From positions 2,852,001-2,916,000 of the forward strand of contig JANATF010000003.1 of NCBI GenBank assembly GCA_029449245.1: a stretch of DNA of 64,000 bases. The letters are read 5' to 3'. Position 1 is the stretch's first letter. Each line of letters starts with the position of its first letter. Source of the DNA: Mortierella alpina (Eukaryota; Mortierellomycota; Mortierellomycetes; Mortierellales; Mortierellaceae). A program made the translations under genes and the position numbers. The notes beneath the pieces were generated by a model that was not told where the DNA came from, made no database searches, and was given only the letters and a program-made list of their open reading frames with translations. Of the stretch, positions 23,327 through 36,281 are shown piece after piece.

Positions 23327-25625
23327 AATGACATTTGCATTAGTGGCCATATTGTCCTTTTGCCCTGAATTGAAGCTGGTATGAAATATAGCCGAGAAAG
23401 AGCCCATGGATTCCTTGTACGACCACGCGACTTGCCCACATCCGATTATTGCTGTCCACGAGCACGACCCACCAGAAGTGGCTCATGAAGCATGCTTCGA
23501 GTCCTATGCGAACAGCCCCTGAGGTGGGCACAAGATTAGGATATGGCACACGTTGGCATACCTATCACACTGATCCAGGGGGAGATGGAGGTGCTGTCAA
23601 ATGTCCCATGGTCTCTGGCCAAATTCCGAAGTCGTTTTTCACGAGACAGCTCGACTATAGCTTTTTAGCGTAAGCGGAAAAGGGATGGTCAACAAAACCC
23701 CGACTGAGCCGTTCCTTGAACGCCAACACATGAAAACAACATTTCCGCGTGCATCTCCCGCTCAGCAAAAATCCGTGTGCTGAAGCATTGATTGTCCAGA
23801 GAAAGTGATTATTGTTGATCCAAACAACCTGTTCCAACAGAAGGCAAGGAGGCGAGGGAGGGAGGGAGGGATGTAGGGCTCTGGGAGGGACAAAGATAGA
23901 CACGGTAGAGTGCGGCTGCAACCTGCAGCATGTGTCTGTCCTCTGTTTGAGTGAGTGGGCTGCGGCGGGTAGGGACAGCAGTAGGATCTGGGAAGGTTAG
24001 GGTCGACTCGCAGGACAAGAAAGAAAGGTAATTGCACTGTCCCGCCTGCGTGTGCCTTGCATCCAATTGCCTCCTATGCACACCCTCGCCTCTGTTCGGT
24101 CTTCACTTTCAGTCTCTTGAGGCGGCCGTTTTTTTTTGGTCTTGTGTGTGCATGTATGTGTGTCCCGGCTGCTGGGTCGGGCCATGATCTATCGAGGAAG
24201 CATGCTGCAGTATGCACCTCGCCTTCAATTCCACCTCGGAAGGGCAACCTAGCCTATTCTTGACCGCATTCGGCTTGTCGTGTTCGCTGTCGCAGGCACA
24301 TACATGAAGACATCACCTCGCATTCGCCTCTTCTCGCCTCGGATGCCGGCTTGCGTTGGGTTGCATGCCCAGGGCTAGAAACGGACTGCTGACGCTGCTT
24401 GGTGTTGCTGGCGACTGCAGTGTGGGCCATGTGCCGCACGAAGGCCTTTGTCGCTCTCATGTGCCATAGCCGGAGCATTGGCCAGCTCCATGCCCTACAT
24501 ATATCTCCATGGATGTCGTCTTTTTCTTTCTTCCCTCTGTCGTCTCCCCTCCATCTCATCCGCTTCGTCCTCATAGTCACGCCTCGTACTGTACTCACAC
24601 ACAACACACGCGGTACCTCAGTGCTCGTACCTGTGTCGATATTGCACCGCATTCTCGACAACGTTTTCCCTGCCAAGAGAGCCAATTCCAGCCCCAAACA
24701 CACTCATCTCGCGCCCTTTGCTCATTTCCCACTGCCCCTGACCTTGTGCTCTGCTGTCTGTGCCTCTTAGTCTCTTGTCTAACCTCACGCACGAGACAGA
24801 CGCCCACTGACAGGCCCTTGCCATAAAACACGCCTGTCCGCTCGCTCTTTTGCTCCTTTGTTCCTTTTCTCCATTCCCCTTCGAATTCGAGAAGAGACAA
24901 CCAACCCACCCGCCCCTCCTCTCCATCACCACCTCCACCACCGTGCTCTTTGAGACTGTAGTCAGACTGCACTCAGACTGTAGGCAGAATAGTGTTCCTG
25001 TTCCTTTTGGCTCTTGCTCTGTCTACTCTTTGCAATAGCACTCTCGCTCCGTTGTGTGGGTCACTCGTTCTTTTTTTTTTTTTCCTTCTCTGGCGTTGTC
25101 TTTTGTTCGCCTCTCCCCCTTTCTCGCTTCCTCTCGTTCTCTCTCCCGCCATCAGCAGCAGTTGTCATCAACTCCTTCACGACAATTCACCGTGCATAAT
25201 CACCCTCTCCTGGACACATCGCTCTTCCCCCTTTTCTACACCCCACACTTCCATCCATCCTCTCTCGGTGCCTCTGCAAACACACAACCCTTTTTTTTCT
25301 TTTTTTCTTTTTTTCTTTTTTCTGCTACGCTTTAACGACTCTTTTGTAACTCCGTATATCCATCCCTGCTTCCGCATCCCTCTTTTTCTCTTCTTGCCGC
25401 GGTCAGTCCACTTGGTCAAGGCTGCGTCTGCCTGTCTGGTTTGTCTGTCAACTGCCCAGTGGTCGCTTGCCTGCAGGGCTCGATTTTAGCCTCCTCGCAT
25501 TTTGATTGCCAACTTCCACATTTCCGTCCACCGCAAAGCCCGCTCTATCGACTGTTTGGCGCCCGTCCCCCCTGCCAAGATCTCTTTCACCCGGCTGCAC
25601 ACCCACACTACACAGACGAGACGCC
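23327..25625. other. Gene-free interval and long CT-rich leader
   Basis: About 2.3 kb without a credible ORF. From about 24500 to 25620 it is strongly pyrimidine-rich with T runs (25072-25083; 25290-25320), consistent with the promoter and long 5' leader of the gene at 25626. Open frames here are Ser/Phe/Leu/Pro-rich by-products of the CT bias. Confidence 0.6.
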
Positions 25626-26855
25626 ATGCCTCAGCTTCTAGAATCGACCCGAAACTATCTCCGGTCCTCGACCAAGATTGGGCGGAGGTTGAGTAGTTAC
25701 AGGGACGACTCGAGCGCGAGCGAGGCCAGCCTGCACGACCTCGCCCCTGCGAACCTGGACAACATCAAGCCGCAGCAGCATCGCCGGCCCTCGACTCAGA
25801 AGCGACTCTCGGCCTTGTTCACGCTTGAAGGCCGCAACAGGAACTCTGTGTCGATTGAGGATCGCTCAGCGGTCAACATGCTCTCAGGCAAGGTAGTGCC
25901 CGAAGAGCCTGAAAATCAGGAACAGCCCCTGGAACCTCCACTGGAACACCAGTCAATAGACACAGGCAACAACAGGAAGAAGCGAAAGAGTGGCAGCAGT
26001 CGAAAGAGTACGCTGAGCCAACACTCACTGCCCACACCACCGCCGCAACAGCGATCCTCAAGGTTATATGAGCCAGAGCGCTCCTCGGCCCTGGCGGAGA
26101 ATGGCGGCCCTGTGCCTCGCGACAGATCCTCGACGTTCTCGGTTGCACGTTCGGCTCGCACTGCGGCATCGTCGTCCGCGGCGTCATCGTACGATGCTCG
26201 TCCGTGTGATTACCCAAGTATGAAGCATTACCAGGCCCATCTCTGGCGTCGCACCTTGCTTGAAGAGAGCATCATGCACTCTCTCAAGCTAGGGTACGCG
26301 ACACCATCGCCTGCGAGCTCTCCTCGTAGCTCCACTGCTACAGACCGTTCGGGTCCTCGTTCACGCTCAAAATCCGGCTCAACGGCTGACCGCAATAGCC
26401 GTCTGTCAAAGGATCTGCCACCACGTCCGACCGCCAGCGACTCTGCAACAGCGTCGCTGGAAATCATTGTCGACAGGAGCATGCCCATGCCCAGCAGCAA
26501 CAGCCAGCAACGCAGCCTCAAGGAAGAGAAGCGCATCAGCAATAGCCCCTACCAGCTACTTCTGAACCCTTCCACCACCAACATCACACAGTCTTACGCC
26601 AGCTTCACGCTCGAGCTCCCTGAGCATCAAGCGTCGCATGTTATGTCGTCCTCTGCTGTGCCGAATCTGTTCCAGATCAAGGCCCAGGTCCCCCGGGGGA
26701 GGAAGCTTTCAAACCCGACCAGGATGATGAATGCAGGACACAGCGGTCCATCGCCAAGGGTCCTAACGGGCAAGGCCATTGCTGGACAGGAAGAGGACCT
26801 CAAGGAAAACATGGATCCTCGACTTACACCTCAGGCAATTGCGGCCGCTGTTTAG
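25626..26855 (+). CDS. Intronless Ser-rich hypothetical protein
   Basis: A single exon encodes 409 residues beginning MPQLLESTRNYLRSSTKIGR. The protein is Ser/Arg/Pro-rich and probably disordered, with basic patches (NRKKRKSGSSRKS). One less biased piece, YPSMKHYQAHLWRRTLLEES (around 198-217), looks like a short conserved helix. I recognise no domain. An ATG at 25506 is in frame but lies in the CT-rich leader, so the later start is preferred. Confidence 0.65.
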   Translation: MPQLLESTRNYLRSSTKIGRRLSSYRDDSSASEASLHDLAPANLDNIKPQQHRRPSTQKRLSALFTLEGRNRNSVSIEDRSAVNMLSGKVVPEEPENQEQPLEPPLEHQSIDTGNNRKKRKSGSSRKSTLSQHSLPTPPPQQRSSRLYEPERSSALAENGGPVPRDRSSTFSVARSARTAASSSAASSYDARPCDYPSMKHYQAHLWRRTLLEESIMHSLKLGYATPSPASSPRSSTATDRSGPRSRSKSGSTADRNSRLSKDLPPRPTASDSATASLEIIVDRSMPMPSSNSQQRSLKEEKRISNSPYQLLLNPSTTNITQSYASFTLELPEHQASHVMSSSAVPNLFQIKAQVPRGRKLSNPTRMMNAGHSGPSPRVLTGKAIAGQEEDLKENMDPRLTPQAIAAAV

Positions 26856-27298
26856 GGACCTTGTTCTTTTGAGATCCCTCTGATGCAACCTTGATCCATA
26901 CTCCAAGGGAACAGAGAAAACACGACACGACCACTCCGTAAGCACAACAAACAAACAAACAAACAAACACCCAAGAAAACCCGACAAAAAAAACTAAAAA
27001 CGAAAAAGCGACTGTTCTTCACCACACAACAAAAAAAAGCACCTTCCTTAATCTCGATTTGTACTCTTCCTGACAAAAAAAAGAACGTACGACGAAACTC
27101 TCACTAGCGACCATGTGTGTGAGGGTTTTAGCTGCCTCTTCTTTTTTTCTTTCTTCCCTTTTTTTTTTCTTTTTTTTCTTTTTTTTTCTGCCCTTTCCTT
27201 GCTTCGCCCCTCTTCAGCGCCGTTTGGACATGCACCATGGAGTACAAACGCTCTGCACCCCTCTTTTTTCATTCTTACTCTCTATCTCGTACAACCTG

Positions 27299-27304
27299 AA
27301 TAAA
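27299..27304 (+). terminator. AATAAA poly(A) signal
   Basis: AATAAA followed by an A run, 444 bases after the stop of the Ser-rich protein gene; the likely end of its transcript. Confidence 0.4.
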
Positions 27305-28804
27305 GAAAAAAAAAAAGTGCGTGTGACTGTGACAAGAAAAAAGTGTGCGCGTCTTTACGCGCGCGTGTGGGCACGAAGGACGCGTTTTTTTTCGATGATA
27401 TCGAACGGTTCAAAGCCCCGCCTGGGTTGCATTTGGCCATGGGAGAGTCTATAGAGAGCACGCTTGTTGGGTTGGGATGTGGGGCCAAGTCCGTAACACT
27501 GTTTCTGTGTCTTGTCGCTCTTGTCGCTCTTGGTCCAAGTCCATTTCTTTTTTTGCTGCATGCTGCCTTCCAACCGTCCCCTAGTTTTCTGTTGGTAGAC
27601 TCTACCGAATGGGAGACAAAACAAGATTAAGACACACAGCGGTAAGAGCAGTTGAGAAGCTGGTGAGACACTGCAGTGCATTGCAAATGCACGCTTGCTG
27701 GGAACGGACCATAAAATGGGCGGCAAGAAAAAAAAAAGGATGTGGCGGGGATTCAAGAAGCCCAAAGATTGACAAACGCCCATCGTCCAATCTATAGAGC
27801 CAACGTACCGCACATGTTGTACTGTACTGTAGGCAATGAATTAAGATTGCGAAAGGCGATCAGATGGGTCGATGCATAGCAGAACAATAACACTAGAGTC
27901 ATATAGACTAGATTACACGCAAGAGGCCTTTTTGCCTTTAAGAGAGAGAAGGTTAGACTGCATGGATGCATTGGGAGGACCTTGAAAAAAAATAAGCGAA
28001 TCATGCGTTCTCGGATGAACGTACAGCTACCTATCTCCTTCCCTCCCCCCCCACCCTCCTTATCGGTTCATTTTGGTATGGCGCAGGGCTTGTAGACCAT
28101 TGGGTCTACACACATTTATGAATCTGTTCTTCGGATGGACCCCATTGTTCTTGTGTTTCTTGGCGCTCTTTTCGTATTACTTTGTTGACGGCGTATTAGT
28201 TTTTTTTTGCTCTCGGATGTAATGTGGTTGAGCCAAAAAAGCGAAAAGGGTGCAGGGGATCGCTCTTGCATTTGCAGGTTGCATTTGAGGACGCACAATG
28301 GTGTGACTCTAGGGTGTATATTAAAAAAAAAAGAGAGGGGGCACTTGTAGTAGCGAACATGTTCTTCTTCGCAAAGTAGTAAGAGGGTCATACTCCATCT
28401 CCTTTGAAAAGGATGACGGGCGAGATGTTCGCACTTTCGCAATGTGGTACAAACCCCAGGAGGATGGAGTTTAGCAGGTTGTTGTCTGCGCGTTTTGGTT
28501 CACCCTTTGGTGCATCCTTGGGACCACGGCCTTCATTAGAACAAGGGTGGGGAGGGAGGAAGACATGGAGGGAGGGGGAGAGAGAGAGGGAGAGAAACAA
28601 AGAGAGAGAGAGAGAGAACGGTGCGTTTCGGAACAAATGACTGTGTCGATGCCAAGTTGTAGGCCGCACAGATCGGAGAAAAAGAGCGGCGTGTGTTGGA
28701 CAAAAAGGATGTTCATAGGCGTCCACAATCGGCAGCGAGCGTCCTTTTATTCTTACCCCTCACGCGCTCGTCCCTTCTCTCGCTCATTCTCATTCTCATT
28801 CACT

Positions 28805-28829
28805 CAGTGTTGCCCCCAAGGCAACACTG
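28805..28829. repeat. Perfect 10-bp hairpin with 5-base loop
   Basis: Arms CAGTGTTGCC (28805-28814) and its exact complement (28820-28829) flank the loop CCCAA. It stands alone in the gene desert. Confidence 0.8.
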
Positions 28830-30116
28830 GAGGGTCTCACTCATCTTCCCTGGCATGACCGGAGCTTGATGTACACTAGCTAGGCAGAGTACAGCTACAA
28901 CAGTCTATGTAAGCAAGGAAGCAGGTTCAAAGGGCGGAGTTGGCACCTTCCTGTACTCTGCAAGATGATGCACACTTGTCACTGCAGATTGTCGCTAAGC
29001 AATGCATGACAAACAAAACTCCGGGAGTCGTTCGCCTTTGGAGGAGGGACAGGCTGACCCCACAAACTCTCTTGTCCTTTGGACTCTGTTTTTTCATTCT
29101 GCACGGTAGGGCCCAGTCCGTGACCCTATTTTTTCCTTTCTTCATCTCTGCGCTGTCTCTGCAGCGAACCGTCCACTTCGTCATAAGGTCGCTTGAGCCC
29201 CTCGCATCTTCTAGGAACCTCTGCTCCTTTTACACGACAGAGACATTTTCCCTTGACGTTCTCCTTTCTTTTGTCGCCGCATTGCACACATCCTGCCTGC
29301 TTTCATTCTAGCTCAACTGGCCTTGGGCCGTTCTTGCTATTGCCAATGAAGCCGCTGGATACATGCAGCGTTTCAAATTCTTTTGTGGTTGGAGGCAGTG
29401 TTCGGCGGGCGCACGAATGAGCCAAGGGCGGCATGCTTGCGTTATGGCCGTGTTTCTTTAGCGTCCACGGTTGCTCAGCAGGTAGCTCTGGCGAGATAAA
29501 AAGAAACTCTTTTTTTTTATGGGTCGCGCAAAGTGATTTCCATCCTATCGCGGCACATCCCTTTTTCTCTTGTGCTCGTCTTTTTGATGTCCCTTCTACA
29601 CCATCGACTGTCTTCCTCCCTTGTCTCTAGACCATAGCACGCACTGCAACCATCCTCAGTGTTGTTTTTCCTGAATCTTGACCTTCTAGGCATCGTCCGT
29701 TCTACTCTCTCTCTCTCTCTCTCTCTCTCCCCCCTTTTCCACAAAGAACGGCACTCATCAATACACACACACATACACACACGCGCGCACACACGCACAC
29801 GTACGTATATAATCACGGCCGCGCTTTCTAGTCCCCTCGCCCAAGCTTCCTCCCTGCACCGTCTCCTTCGCCTTGCCTCTTTTTCGACTACACACACGCA
29901 CGCACACGAACACAACAGAAAAGAGTTTCCGCTTGAGACCTACGAAACAGTTGCTGACTCTGTATTCCGACATCCCTTCAGCCGTTCATTCTTTACGAGG
30001 TAAGAGGTACGCATGATGCCATGAGGCGGTGGAAGAGGTCATGCATGCTGAGAGTTCTGGACTTGTTGCTCTGCATCATCTCGTCAAGTGCTGTGGGTGT
30101 GCGGTCCCGCTCTCTC

Positions 30117-30126
30117 TGTCTGTCTA

Positions 30127-30188
<62 letters not shown>
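30117..30188 (+). repeat. (TCTG)n tetranucleotide microsatellite
   Basis: About 17 TCTG units, with one TCTA interruption near the left end, run up to 30188 and are followed by a C-rich tract. Confidence 0.95.
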
Positions 30189-32348
30189 CCCTCGCCTCCC
30201 TGTGCCCCCCCCCACCCGACCCATCCAAATGACTCTTTCTGCTCTTCATTTGGCATCCACTATGCAGCAGAACGAGCTAATATTTATATTCCTTTTTCCA
30301 AGCTTACAGAGCGATCAACGTTCAGCCGTTCTGTTCTAACCCCTTTGAGTGCTTGAGATTTTCTTGTGTTTTTGTGTTTTCATAGCCTTTGGCTCTCCCT
30401 CCCTTTCCCATCTCTCCATCTTGTTTGCCTAAAGAAAAAAAAATAGATGGCTTCGATGTGTTGCGCCTCTTGTGGTGTGGGAGGAGGAGAACGAGGAAGG
30501 TGGAGGTTTTCTTTTGAATGGTAATCTGTCCTGCCCCCGCAGCTCTTACCCAATTGCTGTATAGTGTACATGTAAAAGTATTGAATCATCCATTATTTTT
30601 TTTCTGGCTCTTCAAACGTGCACATCAAATATACACATCCTCTTCATCTTTTTTTTTCCTATCAGGGCAAGTAAGAGAGATCTCCTTTATCATACGTTCC
30701 CCAGCGAGGGTTCATTTCTCTCTTTCCCTTCATTCTTTTTTCTGCATTCCTTGCGTTCATTTTACTCTGCACATATCTCGATGCTGTCCAACAAACACAC
30801 GCAATAGGACCGGAAGTGGAAGAGAGAGATGGATGCGAGAAAGTGGAGATAGAGTATAGAGTACTGTTGAGTGTGAGAGAGCAAGACATGGATGAGCGTC
30901 TGCTTAGCAATCCAGGATCTAGCCCATGCATACATTACTCCTCTTACAAAACTCTATCCGTCCGCGCCCATGTACCTGATGTCTCGTGCCACATGAGGGA
31001 GAGAAAGAGAAAGAGAGAGAGAGACTAAAAGAACGATATATAAAATGAGAGGGCATATGGAAGGGGGTTTCCCATAAGACAAGTAGAGCTGAAGGATCGT
31101 CGTGGCACTTGAGGCTCTTGCTGACCATGATGGACACGCCAGGGGCCATTTTTTTTTGAGTTGAGTTGAGTGATCGTCGGCTACGTGTCTTGGGCGGCTC
31201 GCTCCGTGCCGAAGTCCCCTTCTGTCACATAGGCAAACCCCTTGTTTTTTTCTGAAGGATGAAGACGATGTCTCTCAGTCTTGTCCATCATTTTTCACAG
31301 AGTGTGTTCATCAAAAGGTGAGCATCAGGGAAGGGTCGTACGCAATGGGCAATCAATGGGGGGAGGGGGTGGGGTGTCTTCCATAGCCCTGGGTTCGCAC
31401 AGTGGATGGTCTCTTCCTGTTCTTTCTCCTTCAGGGTATGCAGTACAGGTGTCGAGTCTGTTCTCCACCCCGACCTGGCACACACTCGATGAACGAGAAC
31501 AAAGTGAAAAGAGAAAAAGATACGGTTGCACTGCTCTCAATAATTGTCGATACATGTTTACAGTACTGGAGTATTGTAAAAGGGTTGTATTACATTCAAT
31601 ATGAACAGAACCCACTGTCAGACCATGGGAGCTCGGGCTTGCTCACCTTTATCCATCCGCATATACATCTCGTTTGCAACAAAGTCATCCCCCATCCACG
31701 TAGCTTGTCAGTCAAGGGGGAGAGGGAGGGAGGGTGTGAGGACACAAGGGACGCGCAACACCCAAGCTGTGGCGTGCCCTCGGACTCGGGGTGAGTTGTG
31801 CAGCGACGGACGGCTTGACTCGACTCGACGGCCATGGGTGCGCTGGAGATGAATGGGGTTCGTTTGTCTCTGTGCGAGCGTGTGTCTGTGATGTGTCTTT
31901 CTTTCTTCCAGCCCTTTTTCGCATCCAACTGACTGACTGACTGACACTCTCGCGCTCTCTCTTTTCCTCTCTCTTTCTCTTTTCTCTTTGTTCCCACTTT
32001 TTTCACATCCTCTCGTCACACTCTTCCCTGCTCAGTGCCTGCACTCTCTCTTCTCTCGCTCATTGACACTCACTCACTCGCTCGCTCTTGATACTCTCTC
32101 TCTCTCCCACTGCGGCCTACTCCACTCCACAGCACCCCGATGCACCCATAGCATAGCCCTCTTTAGCACGCTCGCCTCCGGATACAGCAGATAGACTACC
32201 GACACCCACTCGACTGACGTTGCAACGGACAAACAACAACAACCACCCTTATTTCGGCGGTGTCCTTTTTTTTTTCTCTATCTCTCGCTATTACCTATTA
32301 CCCTCTTGCCCTTCCGTCACCCCCTTCTCACCTCTTTGCGACAGCCCC

Positions 32349-35300
32349 ATGGTTGCCCTGCCCACGTCGACCCCTACGCTCGTGTCCTCGTCGCTCTCTG
32401 CATCGCCTCTGTTTGCCGCCTTTGCCAGGACCCACTCCACACACTCGTCGTGCGCCTCCTCCCAGAACTTCTCGCCCGGCGCCTCCTCGCCCTCGTCCCC
32501 GTCCTCCTCCACGACCTCATCACCCCGGTTTTCATGCATGGATCCCGTCCCGGGTCGCGTCACTCACTCCCCATCGGCCACCGTCTCGACTGCATTCCCG
32601 CTGCCAATGTCCCACCCGTTCTCAAAACTGCACAAGTCCTCATCCATGCCATCCCCCCCAGAGCATCAGCACTACAGCAGCATCCACGTCAAGACAGCCA
32701 CCGCCAGTCTTGATCAAGCCATCGTTCCCATCAAATCCGCCCTCGCAAAGATCCAGAGCCACGATCACCCCAGCCAGGGGCGCGACCTGCACCTCGAACA
32801 ACCACACCGTTACCGGCCGCTGGATCATGACCCATCCGCTGCAGAGACCAAGCAGCAGCAGCATTCGCGCATAGACATTGCCAATCTGCTCTGCACCTCC
32901 GAGGGCGCGGGGCAGGACAGCAGCTATGCGCGCGAGCCTCAGCAGCTCGCACCGCTGCGTGCCATCACCGAGGAGGCAGATGACCGCGAGGCGCCTTCTG
33001 CTCACACCTCGCCATATGGCCGCAATACCAGCAGCAACAGCAGCAGCAGGGACAGCCACTATGCCGGCCGTATCGAGAGGGAGTATGCGGGCGAACACCG
33101 AGGCAGTGGCCGAGAGCCGTTGTATTCACAGAGACACACCGACAGCATACCCTTCAGAACACATCCCGATCGCTATCCCCACAGCCATGCGGGCACGCGT
33201 CCTGCCTCCTTTTCCATCGCGTCCGCATCCTCATCGGCGCCCTACTCTGCCTCTGGGGCCGCAGTCTCCTACACGGAACCGCCTCGCGCAACCGCAGCGG
33301 GGCCGCAACAGCGTTCCGCGTCATGGAACACGGACCGGCACCGGGACTACAGCCACTCGTACGAGCAGGAGCAGGAGCACCAGAGGAGAACAGACCGCTC
33401 CAAGAGCGACTACGCTCTTCATCAGCAAAACTATGGACCCTATCTCAATGGATCGCCGCCCCTGACCGCCGCTGCACTTCCCCACAGCTACAAGCCTACC
33501 GCTTCGTCGTCATCGTCGTCGTCGTCGTATGCGTCTGCTGCCCCAAAGAGGCCTGTCGGTATCGACTCCTCTGCTCCACTGTATTATAACTCCCCGCATA
33601 CCGCACCACCCTCGGCTTCGACATCCTCGCCCGTGTCTTCTTCCTCGTCCTCCCCTTATGTCTACCCACGGCCACCGACCTCTGCTGCATCGTCCTCGTC
33701 CTCTGTTCGGCCCATCATGCATAATTACGCACACACCCAAAAGTCCGAGGCTGGCTCAAGCGAGCAGCATTTTAGGCAAGGTCATGGTCCCATCCTGCCT
33801 CCGCCAGCAGTAAGTTTTTTTTCCTCCTTCGTCATAATTAAGCTACTTATCGGGGCTGCTTATGCAATGGGCCATCTCCTCTCCTCGTTTTTGTGCCTGT
33901 TTCCTGTGCATCTTCGCCTCGATCTCGCCCGTGTCCGCTCCTCCACCCTTTGTCGGGCTGCATCTCACGCATGCACACAAACACACACACGCTCTCCCCT
34001 TCTCCCTCTCTCTCTGTCTCTGCCTCTCTCTTGGCCTCTGTCCCTACCGACGCATGGTTACACACATACCTTTACACAATTGCTCTCCCTGTTTTGTGCT
34101 CTGCGATATTTTTTCTATTCCATACATGGGCCCTATACCAAGCGCGAACCCCTAATGTGCACAAGCACGCGCGATCCCACGCCCGCCCTCATTTTTTTTT
34201 ATCTTCTGCATCTTGTTTCTCTCTAATCACTCTACAATACCCGCACGCGAGGTGCGGGCGCTCTCGTTTGTGTTCACGCCTACTATCGGATCGCTGATTC
34301 TTACACGTAACCCCGCATGGTGTTCGATTGCTCCTCTGTTAGGCGATGCTCTCGGGAACTGAGAACAAGCCCTCAAGGGTTTATGGTCGCGACTCGACCG
34401 CAGATGAGATCTGGCAACCTGTCCCACGGCCCACCCGTGTCGTACCCGTAGATGCGCCCAATGAAATCCGGCCTTTCTCTTACAGCAGTTCGTCCATGCT
34501 TCCTCCGCCCTACCCCCCTACCAGCGCCTCCTCCTCATCTTCCGCGTCTGCCCCTCCTGTGTCAATGGCACCTTATCCGTCCAGTTACTCAAGCATCAAG
34601 ATGGAGCCCAAGCCGCGTCGGATTTATGGAATCGATGCCGCGGACCCTGACATTCCTCAGCGTATGCCCCCACCTGCATCGTCATCCTCTTACAGACAAA
34701 GTCAGTACTCAAAGCCCTTGCAGGATATACCCGACAGCATGGAGGCGGAAAGCGCCAGGAGACACACTGTAGGCGAAGACGCTGCTGGATACTCGCGATC
34801 GTATGGATCTAGCGCAAGCTCGGCATATGGATCGCAGGCGTATGGATATTCCGCCACTTCTGGTCGACATTACACGTCACAGGAGCAGCAGAACCGATAT
34901 GAGTATGAGGAACGCGGCTGGAAGGTCTCTCAGCAGCGCCCACCACCTGCTCACGAGACGCCTTCCTCTGTGGCGCCATCCTCGTACGCACCTTCTCGAC
35001 CGTATTCGCGACCCCAATCGCCTTCTCTGGACATCAAGCCACCTAGCTGGTACCAGAACTACGCGCACAGTGTTGCGCCCAAACCTCAGGCGCATCCATC
35101 CTATCAGCATCCGGATCCCTATTACCACTCCAGTCATGCTCAGCATCATCAAGCAGGAGAGTATTCCCCAGTCAACTACCCATTGCCCACGAACCCAACA
35201 GAGCATGGATCATCCTCGAAGCGGCCCTCCAAACCCGCTCAGTCAGTCCATCCTTTCGACACGACCGAGTCCAAGTCCGGCAAGTCCAAGAAACCAAAGC

Positions 35301-35962
35301 GAATCAAGAATCCTGGCCATGAGGAGGATTTGATTGTGATGGACGATGAGTTTTATGCAGTCAAGGCGAAGCGCAAGAGAGCGAATGCGAGCCAGCTCTC
35401 GGTGTTGAATGCAGCCTTTGAACGGTCGTACTTTCCCTCGACCGAAGAGCGTCTGAGGTTGTCGAAGCAGTGCCGGATGTGTCCTCGCACCGTTCAGATT
35501 TGGTTCCAAAACAAGCGACAGAGTGTGAAGGCTCGGTCTGAGGCGATGGAGGCTGCTGCGGGTGGCGATGCGGGCGATCGACGAGATTCGGATGAGCTGA
35601 CACGGGAGGAACGACAGGGTAGTGGATCATCGTCGAGCGATGGACAAAAGCGATCGATTGATGACGACAATGGAGGAGGAGGGGAAGAGAGCGAGAGTGG
35701 ACGACGACAAGCTCGTCATTTGTTGAGTCAGGAGAGTGGTGGCAAGAGACGCAGTTCTGGGATGAATGGGACGATTACGCCTTCGGAGGCTGTGATGTCG
35801 GCGCTTCATATCCAGCTGGATGGTCGCAGTGTAGATTATTTCTCGAGGAAGCGACGTGCCACGATTGCCAAGATGGAGCAGGGTGAACAGCAGAAACAGA
35901 AGCAGCAACAGCAGCAGCAACAGCAGCAAGAGAAGGAGGAGCCGTTCAAGGGCGAAGAGTAG
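32349..35962 (+). CDS. Large homeodomain transcription regulator
   Basis: Two exons (32349-33809 and 34343-35962; donor GTAAGT, acceptor TGTTAG, phase 0) give 1026 residues. The homeodomain is near the C-terminus, about 828-885: RKRANASQLSVLNAAFERSY, then TVQIWFQNKRQSVK, with W48, F49, N51 and R53 present and Lys instead of the commoner Arg at 52. The N-terminal 800 residues are Ser/Tyr/Pro-rich and likely disordered. After the homeodomain come acidic and Gly/Glu-rich stretches, a short conserved-looking block (SVDYFSRKRRATIAKMEQ) and poly-Gln. The layout recalls Yox1/Pho2-type fungal regulators, but I cannot assign a specific orthologue. It sits downstream of an unusually long gene-free region. 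Confidence 0.87.
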
Positions 35963-36281
35963 AGAAAGACAGTAGAAGTCGCTTAGTGTTTTTTTTGGCC
36001 AAAGCGCATGAGCCAGTAGTTTTAAATTAGCCGATGTATAATACAAAAAAAAAAAGAAAAAGAACCAGTTCGCACTATATTGTTCTCAAAGGATGCGCGG
36101 CACTCAGATCTCGCGCACTCTTATGGCCATTCTCTCTGTGCTTGATTGATATGAGTAAAACGCGTGAGTGGCTGCACAGACGCGGTCAGCAAAAAATAAG
36201 GTTCCGTCGCTGAAACCGCCAGGCTTCTTTTTTTTTTTTTTTTTGATTCTTTCTCTTCTCAACATACCCCCAACCCCCAAA
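35963..36281. other. Short intergenic region with T run
   Basis: Between the homeodomain gene and the F-box gene, same strand. It includes a T run of about 17 at 36228-36244 close to the next start codon. No gene is seen. Confidence 0.55.

Larger units (their letters stand above)
26856..32348. other. 5.5-kb gene desert upstream of the homeodomain gene
   Basis: The left end is probably the 3' UTR of the previous gene (AATAAA at 27299). The rest has no convincing ORF on either strand. It contains GA/CT repeats (28580-28615; 29706-29728), a (TCTG)n microsatellite, (CTGA)n at about 31929-31945, C-rich tracts at 28041-28056 and 30198-30222 that could form G-quadruplexes on the minus strand, a 10-bp hairpin (28805-28829) and a TATA-like TATATAAAA at 31037. 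Long regulatory space before a homeobox gene is plausible; unannotated non-coding transcripts cannot be excluded. Confidence 0.6.

Noticed and set aside
27115-27303. Phe-rich small ORFs around 27.1 kb
   Set aside because: Encoded by T runs within a probable 3' UTR.
32260-32874. 204-codon frame overlapping the start of the homeodomain gene
   Set aside because: Pro/Arg/Ser-rich alternative frame of a low-complexity coding region; the homeodomain frame continues across the intron.
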